A DNA stretch of 13,811 nt from an uncultured Muribaculaceae bacterium (lineage in GTDB: Bacteria; Bacteroidota; Bacteroidia; Bacteroidales; Muribaculaceae), in contig CAJUOC010000044.1 in the NCBI GenBank assembly GCA_910587925.1, positions 1 to 13,811 on the forward strand. Reading direction: 5' to 3'. A program made the position numbers and the translations under genes. Under the pieces are notes generated by a model that made no database searches, was not told where the DNA came from, and saw only the letters and a program-made list of their open reading frames with translations. Shown here one piece after another: positions 1-5,594 of the stretch; position 1 is the stretch's first letter, and every line of letters starts with the position of its first letter.

Positions 1-50
1 TAACCTTCTGATCCGTAGTCAGATGCTCTATTCAGTTGAGCTAGCGAACC
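1..50 (-). tRNA. tRNA-Arg (anticodon ACG), 3' part outside window
   Basis: Read on the minus strand from 50 downward, the sequence gives a 7-base acceptor strand, then TA, a D-arm with GCTC/GAGC stem, and a complete anticodon arm with stem TCTGA/TCAGA and loop CTACGGA. The loop puts ACG at positions 34-36, so the tRNA reads arginine CGN codons (A34 normally becomes inosine). The variable loop begins (AGGTTA) and the T-arm and 3' acceptor strand lie beyond the window start. The fold and anticodon are seen directly; the wobble modification is family knowledge. Confidence 0.9.
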
Positions 51-73
51 GTTTTATCTTGCGTTTGCGGTTG

Positions 74-104
74 CAAAGTTACGACATTTTCTGATACTAA
101 CAAA
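74..104 (-). promoter_or_regulatory. Bacteroidetes-type promoter for tRNA-Arg
   Basis: On the minus strand TTTG (104-101) is followed after 19 bases by TAACTTTG (81-74). This matches the primary sigma factor consensus of Bacteroidetes (-33 TTG, -7 TAnnTTTG). Transcription would start near 66, leaving a leader of about 15 bases before the tRNA. Confidence 0.8.
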
Positions 105-124
105 TATTTTTTCAAAAATTTTTG

Positions 125-1087
125 TCAATCTTTCAGTCGCACGTCGTATTTGTGCAGTATGGCAAGTGGATGGAGGTCGAGTTTGGCTTTGCGCAGGCCG
201 GCGTCGCCGCAGTCTTCCTCGCGGTTGACGTAGCGCAGGGCGGGGTGACGGCGCTGCATGTCGGCGCAGAAGAGTTTCATGATGGCTGCGCCTGCGCCCG
301 GCACATCGTGTCGCATCTTCTCGATATGAGCGTACAGCACCTCGCCGATGACCTCGCCCACTGCAAGGGCTGCAATCTCGCCGCCGGCGCCGCGCAGCAG
401 CGCGCCTTCAAAGGGGTAGGCTTCGAGGTGGTCGAGCACGTGGCGGCTCTGGTCGTACTCGTAGAGCGCGATGGCGGCTGAGTCGAAGTCGGGTTTGTCG
501 TCGGGCTCGGCTGAGGTCATGAACGCGAGCGCCTCGCGGCTGTTGGCCTCGGTGAGCGGCTGGAGGCGGTAGTCGGGATTGGCGGCGATGAAGCGGTTGA
601 AGTGGTTGCGCTTGCGCATCATACGCTTGCCCGACAGGGTGGCCAGGGTGCCGATGTCGTAGAGATAGTCGGCCCAGTCGGGCAGCGGCACGACGTCGGC
701 ACGGCCGCCGGCGGCGTCGAGCAGCTCGTCGAGGCGGTCGGCCGGTACGGCGGAGAATAGCGGGGCTGTGGCTGTGGCGCGGCAGTGGCATCGCACGGCC
801 TCGACGGCCTCGGCCACCGGCATGGCTCCGACCGGCAGCATGAAGGCTGTGGCCGAGGGGTCGCTCTCGGCATGGCCTTTTATGAAAAGTGTGTCACGGT
901 GGATGGCGTACTCATATTTGAAGTAGTCGATCCACATGTATATGCCGCCAAGGGAGTAGTCGCATGTGCGGCTTACCGATGCCTCGAGCAGAGGTGCGAT
1001 GGAGGCGATGTCGGCCGGGCCGGGCCGGCGGAAGGTGAGCGGGTCGGAGATGACGGCGGTGGTGATTATGGGACGGATGCGTGGCAT
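125..1087 (-). CDS. DUF2156 (GNAT-like, LPG-synthase C-terminal type) protein
   Basis: A 320-residue soluble protein of the DUF2156 family, the fold that forms the aminoacyl-transfer domain of phosphatidylglycerol lysyltransferase (MprF). The N-terminal half opens with a 'LTFRRPGPADIASIAPLL' acetyltransferase-like strand and helix. The C-terminal signature NREEDCGDAGLRKAKLDLHP (residues 288-307), closing with HKYDVRLK, is typical of the Bacteroidetes stand-alone members. No membrane segment is present, so it is not a full MprF; the acyl or aminoacyl donor and acceptor are unknown. The ATG at 1087 lies 5 bases after the stop of the DUF3943 gene, and the open frame upstream of it runs through that gene in another frame, so this start is preferred. 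It probably shares the transcript of the DUF3943 gene. Confidence 0.85.
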   Translation of the reverse strand: MPRIRPIITTAVISDPLTFRRPGPADIASIAPLLEASVSRTCDYSLGGIYMWIDYFKYEYAIHRDTLFIKGHAESDPSATAFMLPVGAMPVAEAVEAVRCHCRATATAPLFSAVPADRLDELLDAAGGRADVVPLPDWADYLYDIGTLATLSGKRMMRKRNHFNRFIAANPDYRLQPLTEANSREALAFMTSAEPDDKPDFDSAAIALYEYDQSRHVLDHLEAYPFEGALLRGAGGEIAALAVGEVIGEVLYAHIEKMRHDVPGAGAAIMKLFCADMQRRHPALRYVNREEDCGDAGLRKAKLDLHPLAILHKYDVRLKD

Positions 1088-1092
1088 GATGG

Positions 1093-1947
1093 TCAGAAAT
1101 TGATGGTGAGTGAAAGTGAGTTGGGGCTGAGGGCAAAACGGGTCTCGGCTTTGCGGCGGGCGACCAGGCGGCGGGTGGGGCTGCCGCGGAAGAGGTCGAC
1201 GACCTCGTTGACCGGGTCGAGCAGGAAGCATACAAAGTGACCTAAGAACGACGAGCCGAGCAGCTCGTAGCCGCGGTCGACTATGGCGTGCTTGGCGCGG
1301 TAAAACGCCTCGCCCATGAGGCTGCCCACGACGGGCGTGATGACGATATCCTGGTACGACGGGCGCTCCATGAAGGCCTCGATGCCAAATTCCCATCCGA
1401 TGGTGGATACGGCAAACGAGTAGAGCATCGAGCCCCAGAAGCTGAATCCACACGAGCGGGCGGCCATGAAGTATGCGGCGCCGGCGTAGGGGTGGAGCAC
1501 GTAGTTGAAGATAAACTTGTCGTGGTCCCACTCCGGGTCGCGCACGTATATATTACGGTACCAGCGCTTGAATAGCGGCACCTTCTGTATGGAGGCGCGA
1601 TTCCAGGAGGTGGCGTCCTCGGGCAGGCATTCCAGCACGAAGAGTGTGCCGATGAAAGCGCCCGACAGTACGGCCGTGTTGATCCACATGCGGTGCCAGT
1701 CGCGGCCGCCGGTGCAGTGCATAGAGGCGGGCAGGGCGTAGGGCGAAATCCAGGAGTGGTCGGTACGGGCGGCGGCCCCGAGGTCGGTGTCGAGCAGCTC
1801 GAGCGAGTCGGGCGCGGCGATGGAAGTGTCGATGGCCGGGAGCGACGGCTCGATGTCGATGACCTCGATGCCGGCCGGGCTTGTGGCGGCCGCCGCTTGC
1901 AATGCGGCGACGACAAAAGCCAACAGTGAGAATAAGCGAAGTATCAT
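1093..1947 (-). CDS. DUF3943 exported membrane-associated protein
   Basis: A 284-residue protein beginning with a clear signal peptide (MILRLFSLLAFVVAALQAAAA). After a proline- and acid-rich stretch it has the DUF3943 features: HRMWINTAVLSGAF (hydrophobic helix), WYRNIYVRDPEWDHDKFIFNY, HPYAGAAYFMAARS, then GWEFGIEAFMERPSYQDIVITPVVGSLMGE. These conserved polar motifs inside hydrophobic segments suggest an envelope protein with several membrane-embedded helices or strands; the biochemical role is unknown. The frame stays open to 2271, but that extension crosses the repeat/promoter region, and the signal peptide starts at ATG 1947. Expression probably comes from the inverted promoter near 2070-2100, giving a leader of about 115 bases. 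It forms a two-gene unit with the DUF2156 gene. Confidence 0.85.
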   Translation of the reverse strand: MILRLFSLLAFVVAALQAAAATSPAGIEVIDIEPSLPAIDTSIAAPDSLELLDTDLGAAARTDHSWISPYALPASMHCTGGRDWHRMWINTAVLSGAFIGTLFVLECLPEDATSWNRASIQKVPLFKRWYRNIYVRDPEWDHDKFIFNYVLHPYAGAAYFMAARSCGFSFWGSMLYSFAVSTIGWEFGIEAFMERPSYQDIVITPVVGSLMGEAFYRAKHAIVDRGYELLGSSFLGHFVCFLLDPVNEVVDLFRGSPTRRLVARRKAETRFALSPNSLSLTINF

Positions 1948-2032
1948 AGTCGAAGCGTCAATTGTTACAACTATAACAATCCCCGCCGCCCTCAATAGCG
2001 CCCGCTGCCGCAATTTTAACATAATTTGTATG

Positions 2033-2064
2033 GGCATTGCTCCCGCCTTTTGCGTATATTTGGC
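2033..2064 (+). repeat. Promoter-like repeat, copy 1
   Basis: This 32-base element begins GGCATTGC and ends TTTTGCGTATATTTGGC. It matches the element at 2108-2139 at 27 of 32 positions; three of the differences are C/T changes. It contains a TATATTTG box (2055-2062) pointing towards the mazG-like gene, but the nearest upstream TTTG is 26 bases away, so promoter activity of this copy is doubtful. Confidence 0.7.
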
Positions 2065-2069
2065 GTAGC

Positions 2070-2100
2070 TCAATATACTTGCGCCTCGGCAATGCTCAAA
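2070..2100 (-). promoter_or_regulatory. Inverted repeat copy with probable DUF3943 promoter
   Basis: On the minus strand TTTG (2100-2097), 19 bases, then TATATTGA (2077-2070) resembles a Bacteroidetes promoter, with a slightly off -7 box. The segment between reads GAGCATTGCCGAGGCGCAAG, related to the GCATTGC...CGCC...GCGTATATTTG pattern of the two direct copies. It therefore looks like a diverged third member lying in the opposite direction between them. It points at the DUF3943-DUF2156 pair. Confidence 0.55.
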
Positions 2101-2104
2101 TAAA

Positions 2105-2139
2105 TTTGGCATTGCTCTCGTCTTTTGTGTATATTTGCA
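2105..2139 (+). promoter_or_regulatory. Promoter for mazG-like/deoC operon within repeat copy 2
   Basis: TTTG (2105-2108), 21 bases, then TATATTTG (2130-2137) followed by CA, the expected Bacteroidetes promoter shape. The repeat itself spans 2108-2139. Transcription would start near 2143-2145, about 12 bases before the ATG at 2156. This argues against the alternative in-frame ATG at 2135, which lies inside the -7 box. Confidence 0.75.
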
Positions 2140-2155
2140 CGTTATCACTATAGTA

Positions 2156-2515
2156 ATGACGACCGAAAGCCCCGATATCACCCTGCGCCGCGCGCAGCAG
2201 ACCGTCGACGACTGGATACGCACCATAGGCGTGCGGTATTTCAGTCCGCTCACCAACATGGCCGTGCTCACCGAGGAAGTGGGCGAGGTGGCCCGTGTGA
2301 TGGCCCGGCGCTACGGCGACCAGTCGGCCAAGCCCGGCGACAGCGCCGACCTGGCCGATGAGCTGGCCGACGTGCTGTGGGTGGTGATGGCCATCGCCAA
2401 TCAGACCGGCGTCGACCTCACCGACGCTCTCGCGCGCAACATCGCCAAGAAGACCGTCCGCGACGCCACCCGTCACCGCGACAATCCCAAACTGTCAACC
2501 CCTGAACAAACATAA
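2156..2515 (+). CDS. MazG-like nucleotide pyrophosphohydrolase
   Basis: A 119-residue all-alpha pyrophosphohydrolase of the MazG/iMazG type, which hydrolyses (d)NTPs to NMP and pyrophosphate with Mg2+. The metal-binding pattern is visible: EEVGE at residues 40-44 and E69-x2-D72 in ELADVLWVV. The length suits the single-domain bacterial form rather than the two-domain E. coli MazG. The start at 2156 was chosen because an in-frame ATG at 2135 falls inside the promoter -7 box. It leads the operon, with 13 bases before deoC. Pairing with deoC suggests housekeeping of deoxynucleotide pools, though the exact substrate cannot be read from the sequence. Confidence 0.88.
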   Translation: MTTESPDITLRRAQQTVDDWIRTIGVRYFSPLTNMAVLTEEVGEVARVMARRYGDQSAKPGDSADLADELADVLWVVMAIANQTGVDLTDALARNIAKKTVRDATRHRDNPKLSTPEQT

Positions 2516-2528
2516 CACACATATCACT

Positions 2529-3413
2529 ATGAGCGACAAATACAATGAGGCAATAGCCAAGAGCGCCGTCATCACCGACGACGCCGCAGTAGCTGCCGCC
2601 GTCGAGAAAATCATCGGCGAGCACTTCGACCAGAACAATACCCAGGAGGTGTACCGCTTCCTGTTCAATACCATCGACCTGACCACACTCAACCCGACCG
2701 ACTCGCCCCAGTCGGTGGCAAAGTTTACCGAGCGCGTCAACGACTTCGACAGCGAGTACCCTGCGCTGCCCAATGTCGCCGCAATCTGCGTGTATCCCAA
2801 TTTTGCCCCCGTCGTGCGCGCCGTGCTCGACGTGACCGGCGTGGAGATTGCCTGCGTGTCGGGCGGATTCCCCTCGTCGCAGACATTCGATGAGGTGAAG
2901 ATAGCCGAGACGGCGCTGGCTGTCGAGGGCGGTGCCGATGAAATCGACATCGTGCTCAATGTGGGCAACTTCCTCGACGGCGACTACGAGGCCGTATGCG
3001 ACGAGATCGCCGAGCAGAAGGCCGCCGTGCGCGACGGCCGCCTCAAGGTAATCCTCGAAACCGGTGCCCTCAAGACGGCCGAGCGCATCAAGGCCGCATC
3101 GGTGCTGTCGATGTACTCGGGCGCCGACTTCCTGAAGACCTCGACCGGCAAGGGCTACCCCGGCGCATCGCTCGAGGCCGCCTACGTCATGTGCAAGTGC
3201 ATCAAGGAGTACTACGAGCAGACAGGCAATATGGTGGGCTTCAAGGCCGCCGGCGGCGTATCGACCACTGAGGATGCCGTCAAGTACTACACCCTGGTGA
3301 AGGAAGTGCTCGGCGAGCAGTGGCTCGACAACCGCTACTTCCGCCTGGGCGCCTCCCGCCTGGCCAATCATCTCCTGGGCGACATCCTCGGCCAGGAAAT
3401 AAAATTCTTCTGA
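2529..3413 (+). CDS. deoC: Deoxyribose-phosphate aldolase
   Basis: DeoC (EC 4.1.2.4) splits 2-deoxy-D-ribose 5-phosphate into glyceraldehyde 3-phosphate and acetaldehyde in cytoplasmic deoxynucleoside breakdown. The class I aldolase signature is complete: Schiff-base Lys203 in FLKTSTGK, the second Lys239 in GFKAAGGVS, and Asp140 in ADEIDIVLNVG. At 294 residues it is longer than the roughly 259-residue E. coli enzyme because of an N-terminal extension of about 40 residues, which is common in Bacteroidetes homologues. The second gene of the operon; the next gene starts 7 bases after its stop. Confidence 0.97.
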   Translation: MSDKYNEAIAKSAVITDDAAVAAAVEKIIGEHFDQNNTQEVYRFLFNTIDLTTLNPTDSPQSVAKFTERVNDFDSEYPALPNVAAICVYPNFAPVVRAVLDVTGVEIACVSGGFPSSQTFDEVKIAETALAVEGGADEIDIVLNVGNFLDGDYEAVCDEIAEQKAAVRDGRLKVILETGALKTAERIKAASVLSMYSGADFLKTSTGKGYPGASLEAAYVMCKCIKEYYEQTGNMVGFKAAGGVSTTEDAVKYYTLVKEVLGEQWLDNRYFRLGASRLANHLLGDILGQEIKFF

Positions 3414-3420
3414 ATACCTG

Positions 3421-3939
3421 ATGAAAATCTGGATTTATCTCAACGGGATGCAGCAGGGCCCGTATGACTATTCCCAGCTGCAGCAGATGCCCATCGACGC
3501 CAACACGCCGGTGTGGTACGAGGGTCTGGCCGACTGGACAGCCGCCGGTGTGGCTCCCGCCACCGCGCCCCTCTTTGCCATGCAGCCGGGCCAAAGCGGC
3601 TGGCAAGCTCAGCAGCTCGGCTGGCAGCAGCAGGGCTGGCAACAGCAGCCCGGCTGGCAGGCTCAGCAGCCCGACGCGGCTTATCAGCAGCAGGCCAAGT
3701 GGGCCATGCCGCCTGCGCGGCCCTCGACTTATCTTGTGTGGTCGATACTGCTCACACTGCTATGCTGCACTCCGCTGTCGATAGCGGCCATCGTCACCGG
3801 CGCCATCACCAACTCGCGCTACAACTCGGGCGACTATGCCGGCGCCGAGCGCATGTCGCACACCACCGAGTGGCTGGTCATATTGTCGATACTCTTCGGG
3901 GTGCTCGCCATACCGCTGAGCCTTATATTCCTGTTGTGA
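3421..3939 (+). CDS. GYF_2 - Gln/Trp-rich linker - CD225/dispanin membrane protein
   Basis: A 172-residue three-part protein. Residues 3-46 form a GYF_2 domain (WIYLNGMQQGPYDYSQL...VWYEGLADW), a fold known for peptide or protein binding. Residues 55-95 are a low-complexity linker of repeated GWQQQ/GWQAQQ units. Residues 101-172 are a CD225/dispanin domain with two hydrophobic segments (103-129 and 151-172), the double cysteine C115-C116, a proline at 118 and the conserved loop GDYAGAERMSH. The GYF domain is expected in the cytoplasm and the CD225 part in the inner membrane. The function in bacteria is unknown. Its stop overlaps the GTG start of the DUF2752 gene, so the two products are likely made together. 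Confidence 0.9.
   Translation: MKIWIYLNGMQQGPYDYSQLQQMPIDANTPVWYEGLADWTAAGVAPATAPLFAMQPGQSGWQAQQLGWQQQGWQQQPGWQAQQPDAAYQQQAKWAMPPARPSTYLVWSILLTLLCCTPLSIAAIVTGAITNSRYNSGDYAGAERMSHTTEWLVILSILFGVLAIPLSLIFLL
3597..3671 (+). repeat. Short tandem codon repeats encoding GWQ-rich linker
   Basis: Within the GYF/CD225 gene, imperfect units based on GGCTGGCAGCAGCAG recur four times (GlyTrpGln-rich, starting at 3597, 3621, 3636 and 3654). The arrangement suggests growth by slippage or unequal recombination, so linker length may vary between strains. Confidence 0.7.
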
Positions 3940-4289
3940 AGTCCACCGTAAAGACGGCGGCAGCCGGCGCACTCGTGTGCGTGGCTGCCGCCGTATTGCT
4001 TTATATCGGGCTTGCCGATCCGGCCACTGCGCCGCTGCCGCAGTGTATCTTCCGCCGGCTCACCGGCTTTGACTGTCCCGGCTGCGGTACGCAGCGTGCG
4101 CTGCACGCTCTGATGCATGGCCGCCTGTCGGAGGCGTGGCATCTCAATGCCGCATTGTTGCCCGGCATTGCGCTCGCCGGGCTGTATGCGTGGAGTCCGC
4201 GCCGGCTCAGGCCGGTGATGTACTCGTCGGCCGCGCCGTGGGTCATCGCGGGCGCTATCGTGGCCTGGTGGATAGGCCGCAATCTGTAG
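3936..4289 (+). CDS. DUF2752 membrane protein
   Basis: A 117-residue inner-membrane protein of the DUF2752 family. It has a hydrophobic N-terminal segment (residues 8-26), the family hallmark FDCPGCGTQRALHALMHG (residues 45-62, Cys47 and Cys50) followed by AWHLNAALLPGIALAGLYAW, and a last hydrophobic segment near residues 100-114. The role is unknown; the CPxCG motif may bind metal or take part in thiol chemistry, but this is inference. No ATG fits the N-terminus; the GTG at 3936 overlaps the TGA stop of the previous gene (GTGA), a typical translational-coupling arrangement, and removes only shadow sequence. It ends the plus-strand operon, 6 bases from the opposing queC stop. Confidence 0.87.
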   Translation: MKSTVKTAAAGALVCVAAAVLLYIGLADPATAPLPQCIFRRLTGFDCPGCGTQRALHALMHGRLSEAWHLNAALLPGIALAGLYAWSPRRLRPVMYSSAAPWVIAGAIVAWWIGRNL

Positions 4290-4295
4290 CGCGGC

Positions 4296-4952
4296 TCAGT
4301 CCTCGTACAGTGTGGGGTCGGCTATGCCGGCGTCGGCAAAAGCCTGGCGGCGCTCGGTGCAGGTGCCGCAGCGGCCGCAGTGGCGCTCGCCGCCCTTGTA
4401 GCAGCTGTAAGTGTGGGAGTAGTCGATGCCGAGCGCGGCGCCGCGACGGGCGATGTCGGTCTTGGTCAGCCCGGTGTACGGTGCAAAAATCTCGATATGG
4501 TCGTATGTGCCCTCGGCGATGGCGCGCGACATGGCCTCGACAAATCCCGCGCGGCAGTCGGGGTAGATGGCGTGGTCGCCGCCGTGGTTGGCCAGCATCA
4601 GGGTGTGCAGGCCGCGGCTCTCGGCCAGCCCGGCCGCCACGGCCAGCATGATGCCGTTGCGGAAAGGCACCACGGTCGAGCGCATGTTGTCGTCGTCGTA
4701 GTCGCCCTCGGGGATGGCGTCGGCGCCGCTCAGCAGAGAGCTTTCAAAAAGCTCGCCCACAAAGGGCATCGCCACCTCGACCAGCTCGATGCCGAGCTGC
4801 CCGCAATTGTAGCGCGCGCACTCTATCTCGCGGGCATTATGGTTTGAGCCGTAGTTGAAGGTGACAGCCAGCGCAATGCGTCCGGCATATTCGTGGAGCA
4901 TGGTGGTGGAGTCCATGCCGCCGCTGAGTACAAGCAGGGAGTCGCGGGTCAT
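4296..4952 (-). CDS. queC: 7-cyano-7-deazaguanine synthase
   Basis: QueC (EC 6.3.4.20) converts 7-carboxy-7-deazaguanine, ATP and ammonia to preQ0 in queuosine synthesis. The 218-residue protein has the N-terminal PP-loop LSGGMDS (residues 9-15) for ATP and the C-terminal four-cysteine zinc site C184, C192, C195, C198 (CYKGGERHCGRCGTC). The ATG overlaps the queF stop by 4 bases (ATGA), so the pair is translated together: the product of QueC is the substrate of QueF. QueD and QueE are not in this window. Confidence 0.97.
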   Translation of the reverse strand: MTRDSLLVLSGGMDSTTMLHEYAGRIALAVTFNYGSNHNAREIECARYNCGQLGIELVEVAMPFVGELFESSLLSGADAIPEGDYDDDNMRSTVVPFRNGIMLAVAAGLAESRGLHTLMLANHGGDHAIYPDCRAGFVEAMSRAIAEGTYDHIEIFAPYTGLTKTDIARRGAALGIDYSHTYSCYKGGERHCGRCGTCTERRQAFADAGIADPTLYED

Positions 4953-5416
4953 CGGTCGGGGAAAGAGGCTAATAGGCGGGCGCGTACCATATCCTGGTGC
5001 TCGGCGTCGCCATAGTTTGCAAAGGGGTATATCGATATGCCGCCACGTGGGGTGAATATGCCGCGCACCTCGATGTAGCGCGGGTCCATCAGCTTCACGA
5101 GGTCTTTCATGATGATATTGACACAGTCCTCATGGAAGTCGCCGTGGTTGCGGAAGCTGAAGAGATACAGCTTGAGGCTCTTGCTCTCCACCATATCCTC
5201 GCGGGGGATATAGTTGATGATGATGGTGGCAAAGTCGGGCTGGCCGGTCTTGGGGCAGAGCGAGGTGAACTCCGGGCAGTTGAACGTCACCAGGTATTCA
5301 TTCTCGGGGTGCTTGTTCTTGAACGTCTCAAGAATCTGCGGGCAATACTCCGTGGGATACTTCACGCCCTGATTGCCGAGCAGAGTGCACGATGATACTT
5401 CGTCGGAAGTGCGCAT
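4949..5416 (-). CDS. queF: NADPH-dependent 7-cyano-7-deazaguanine reductase
   Basis: QueF (EC 1.7.1.13) reduces the nitrile of preQ0 to the amine of preQ1, the base inserted into tRNA. The 155-residue length fits the short, unimodular (Bacillus-type) class. Catalytic Cys54 in PEFTSLCPKTGQPDF forms the thioimide, Asp61 is the acid, and ESKSLKLYLFSFRNHGDFHED (residues 77-97) carries the family QueF motif with His95 and Glu96. The start at 5416 is only 29 bases beyond the 3' end of the SRP RNA on the same strand. No riboswitch was recognised; transcription may come from read-through of the SRP RNA promoter or from a weak promoter in the short gap. Confidence 0.97.
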   Translation of the reverse strand: MRTSDEVSSCTLLGNQGVKYPTEYCPQILETFKNKHPENEYLVTFNCPEFTSLCPKTGQPDFATIIINYIPREDMVESKSLKLYLFSFRNHGDFHEDCVNIIMKDLVKLMDPRYIEVRGIFTPRGGISIYPFANYGDAEHQDMVRARLLASFPDR

Positions 5417-5438
5417 GGCGGTAAAGGATTAAGCGTAC

Positions 5439-5460
5439 AAAAAAAGGGTAAGCTTACTAC
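5439..5460 (-). terminator. T-tract at 3' end of SRP RNA
   Basis: After the closing strand CTTACCC, seven T (5445-5439) follow. The GTAAGCTTAC palindrome (5458-5449) or the outer SRP stem could serve as the terminator hairpin. Termination is probably incomplete or merely processing-related, as queF begins at 5416. Confidence 0.5.
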
Positions 5461-5541
5461 ATCGCACCGCTACGACCTGATACCCTTGCTTCGGTCAAGA
5501 CCTGGGGGATTCTCAGGGAGCTGGTCGTGTAGGACTTACCC
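5446..5541 (-). ncRNA. ffs: Signal recognition particle 4.5S RNA (small bacterial type)
   Basis: A 96-base RNA on the minus strand folds into one long hairpin. Outer stem GGGTAAG (5541-5535) pairs with CTTACCC (5452-5446), CTACA (5532-5528) with TGTAG (5461-5457), CCTGA (5517-5513) with TCAGG (5480-5476), and CCC (5508-5506) with GGG (5485-5483). Inside lies the SRP54-binding internal loop signature CAGG (5504-5501) opposite AAGCA (5491-5487). The apical end is built around UCUUGACC rather than the textbook GGAA tetraloop. The RNA binds Ffh to deliver membrane proteins. A run of seven T follows the outer stem. The identification rests on motif and fold; a covariance search would settle it. 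Confidence 0.85.
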
Positions 5542-5546
5542 GGCTG

Positions 5547-5576
5547 CAAAGGTACATCTTTTTTCCGAATCTGCAA
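5547..5576 (-). promoter_or_regulatory. Bacteroidetes-type promoter for SRP RNA
   Basis: On the minus strand TTG (5576-5574), 19 bases, then TACCTTTG (5554-5547) fits the -33/-7 consensus exactly. Initiation would fall near 5540-5543, coinciding with the start of the SRP RNA outer stem. Confidence 0.85.
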
Positions 5577-5594
5577 CCATCCCCGCCGATTTTT

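Noticed and set aside
1..50. Integration site at the tRNA gene
   Set aside because: No integrase, no repeat of the tRNA 3' end could be tested because that part is outside the window, and neighbouring genes look ancestral.
1948..2271. N-terminal extension of the DUF3943 frame to 2271
   Set aside because: It crosses the repeat/promoter region and the mazG-like gene start, and the signal peptide begins at ATG 1947.
2418..3371. Minus-strand open frame of 317 codons opposite deoC
   Set aside because: DeoC on the plus strand is complete with all catalytic residues; the antisense frame has no recognisable domain.
5417..5545. preQ1 riboswitch upstream of queF
   Set aside because: The structured sequence there has the SRP RNA signature, long hairpin and its own promoter; no preQ1 aptamer pattern was found.
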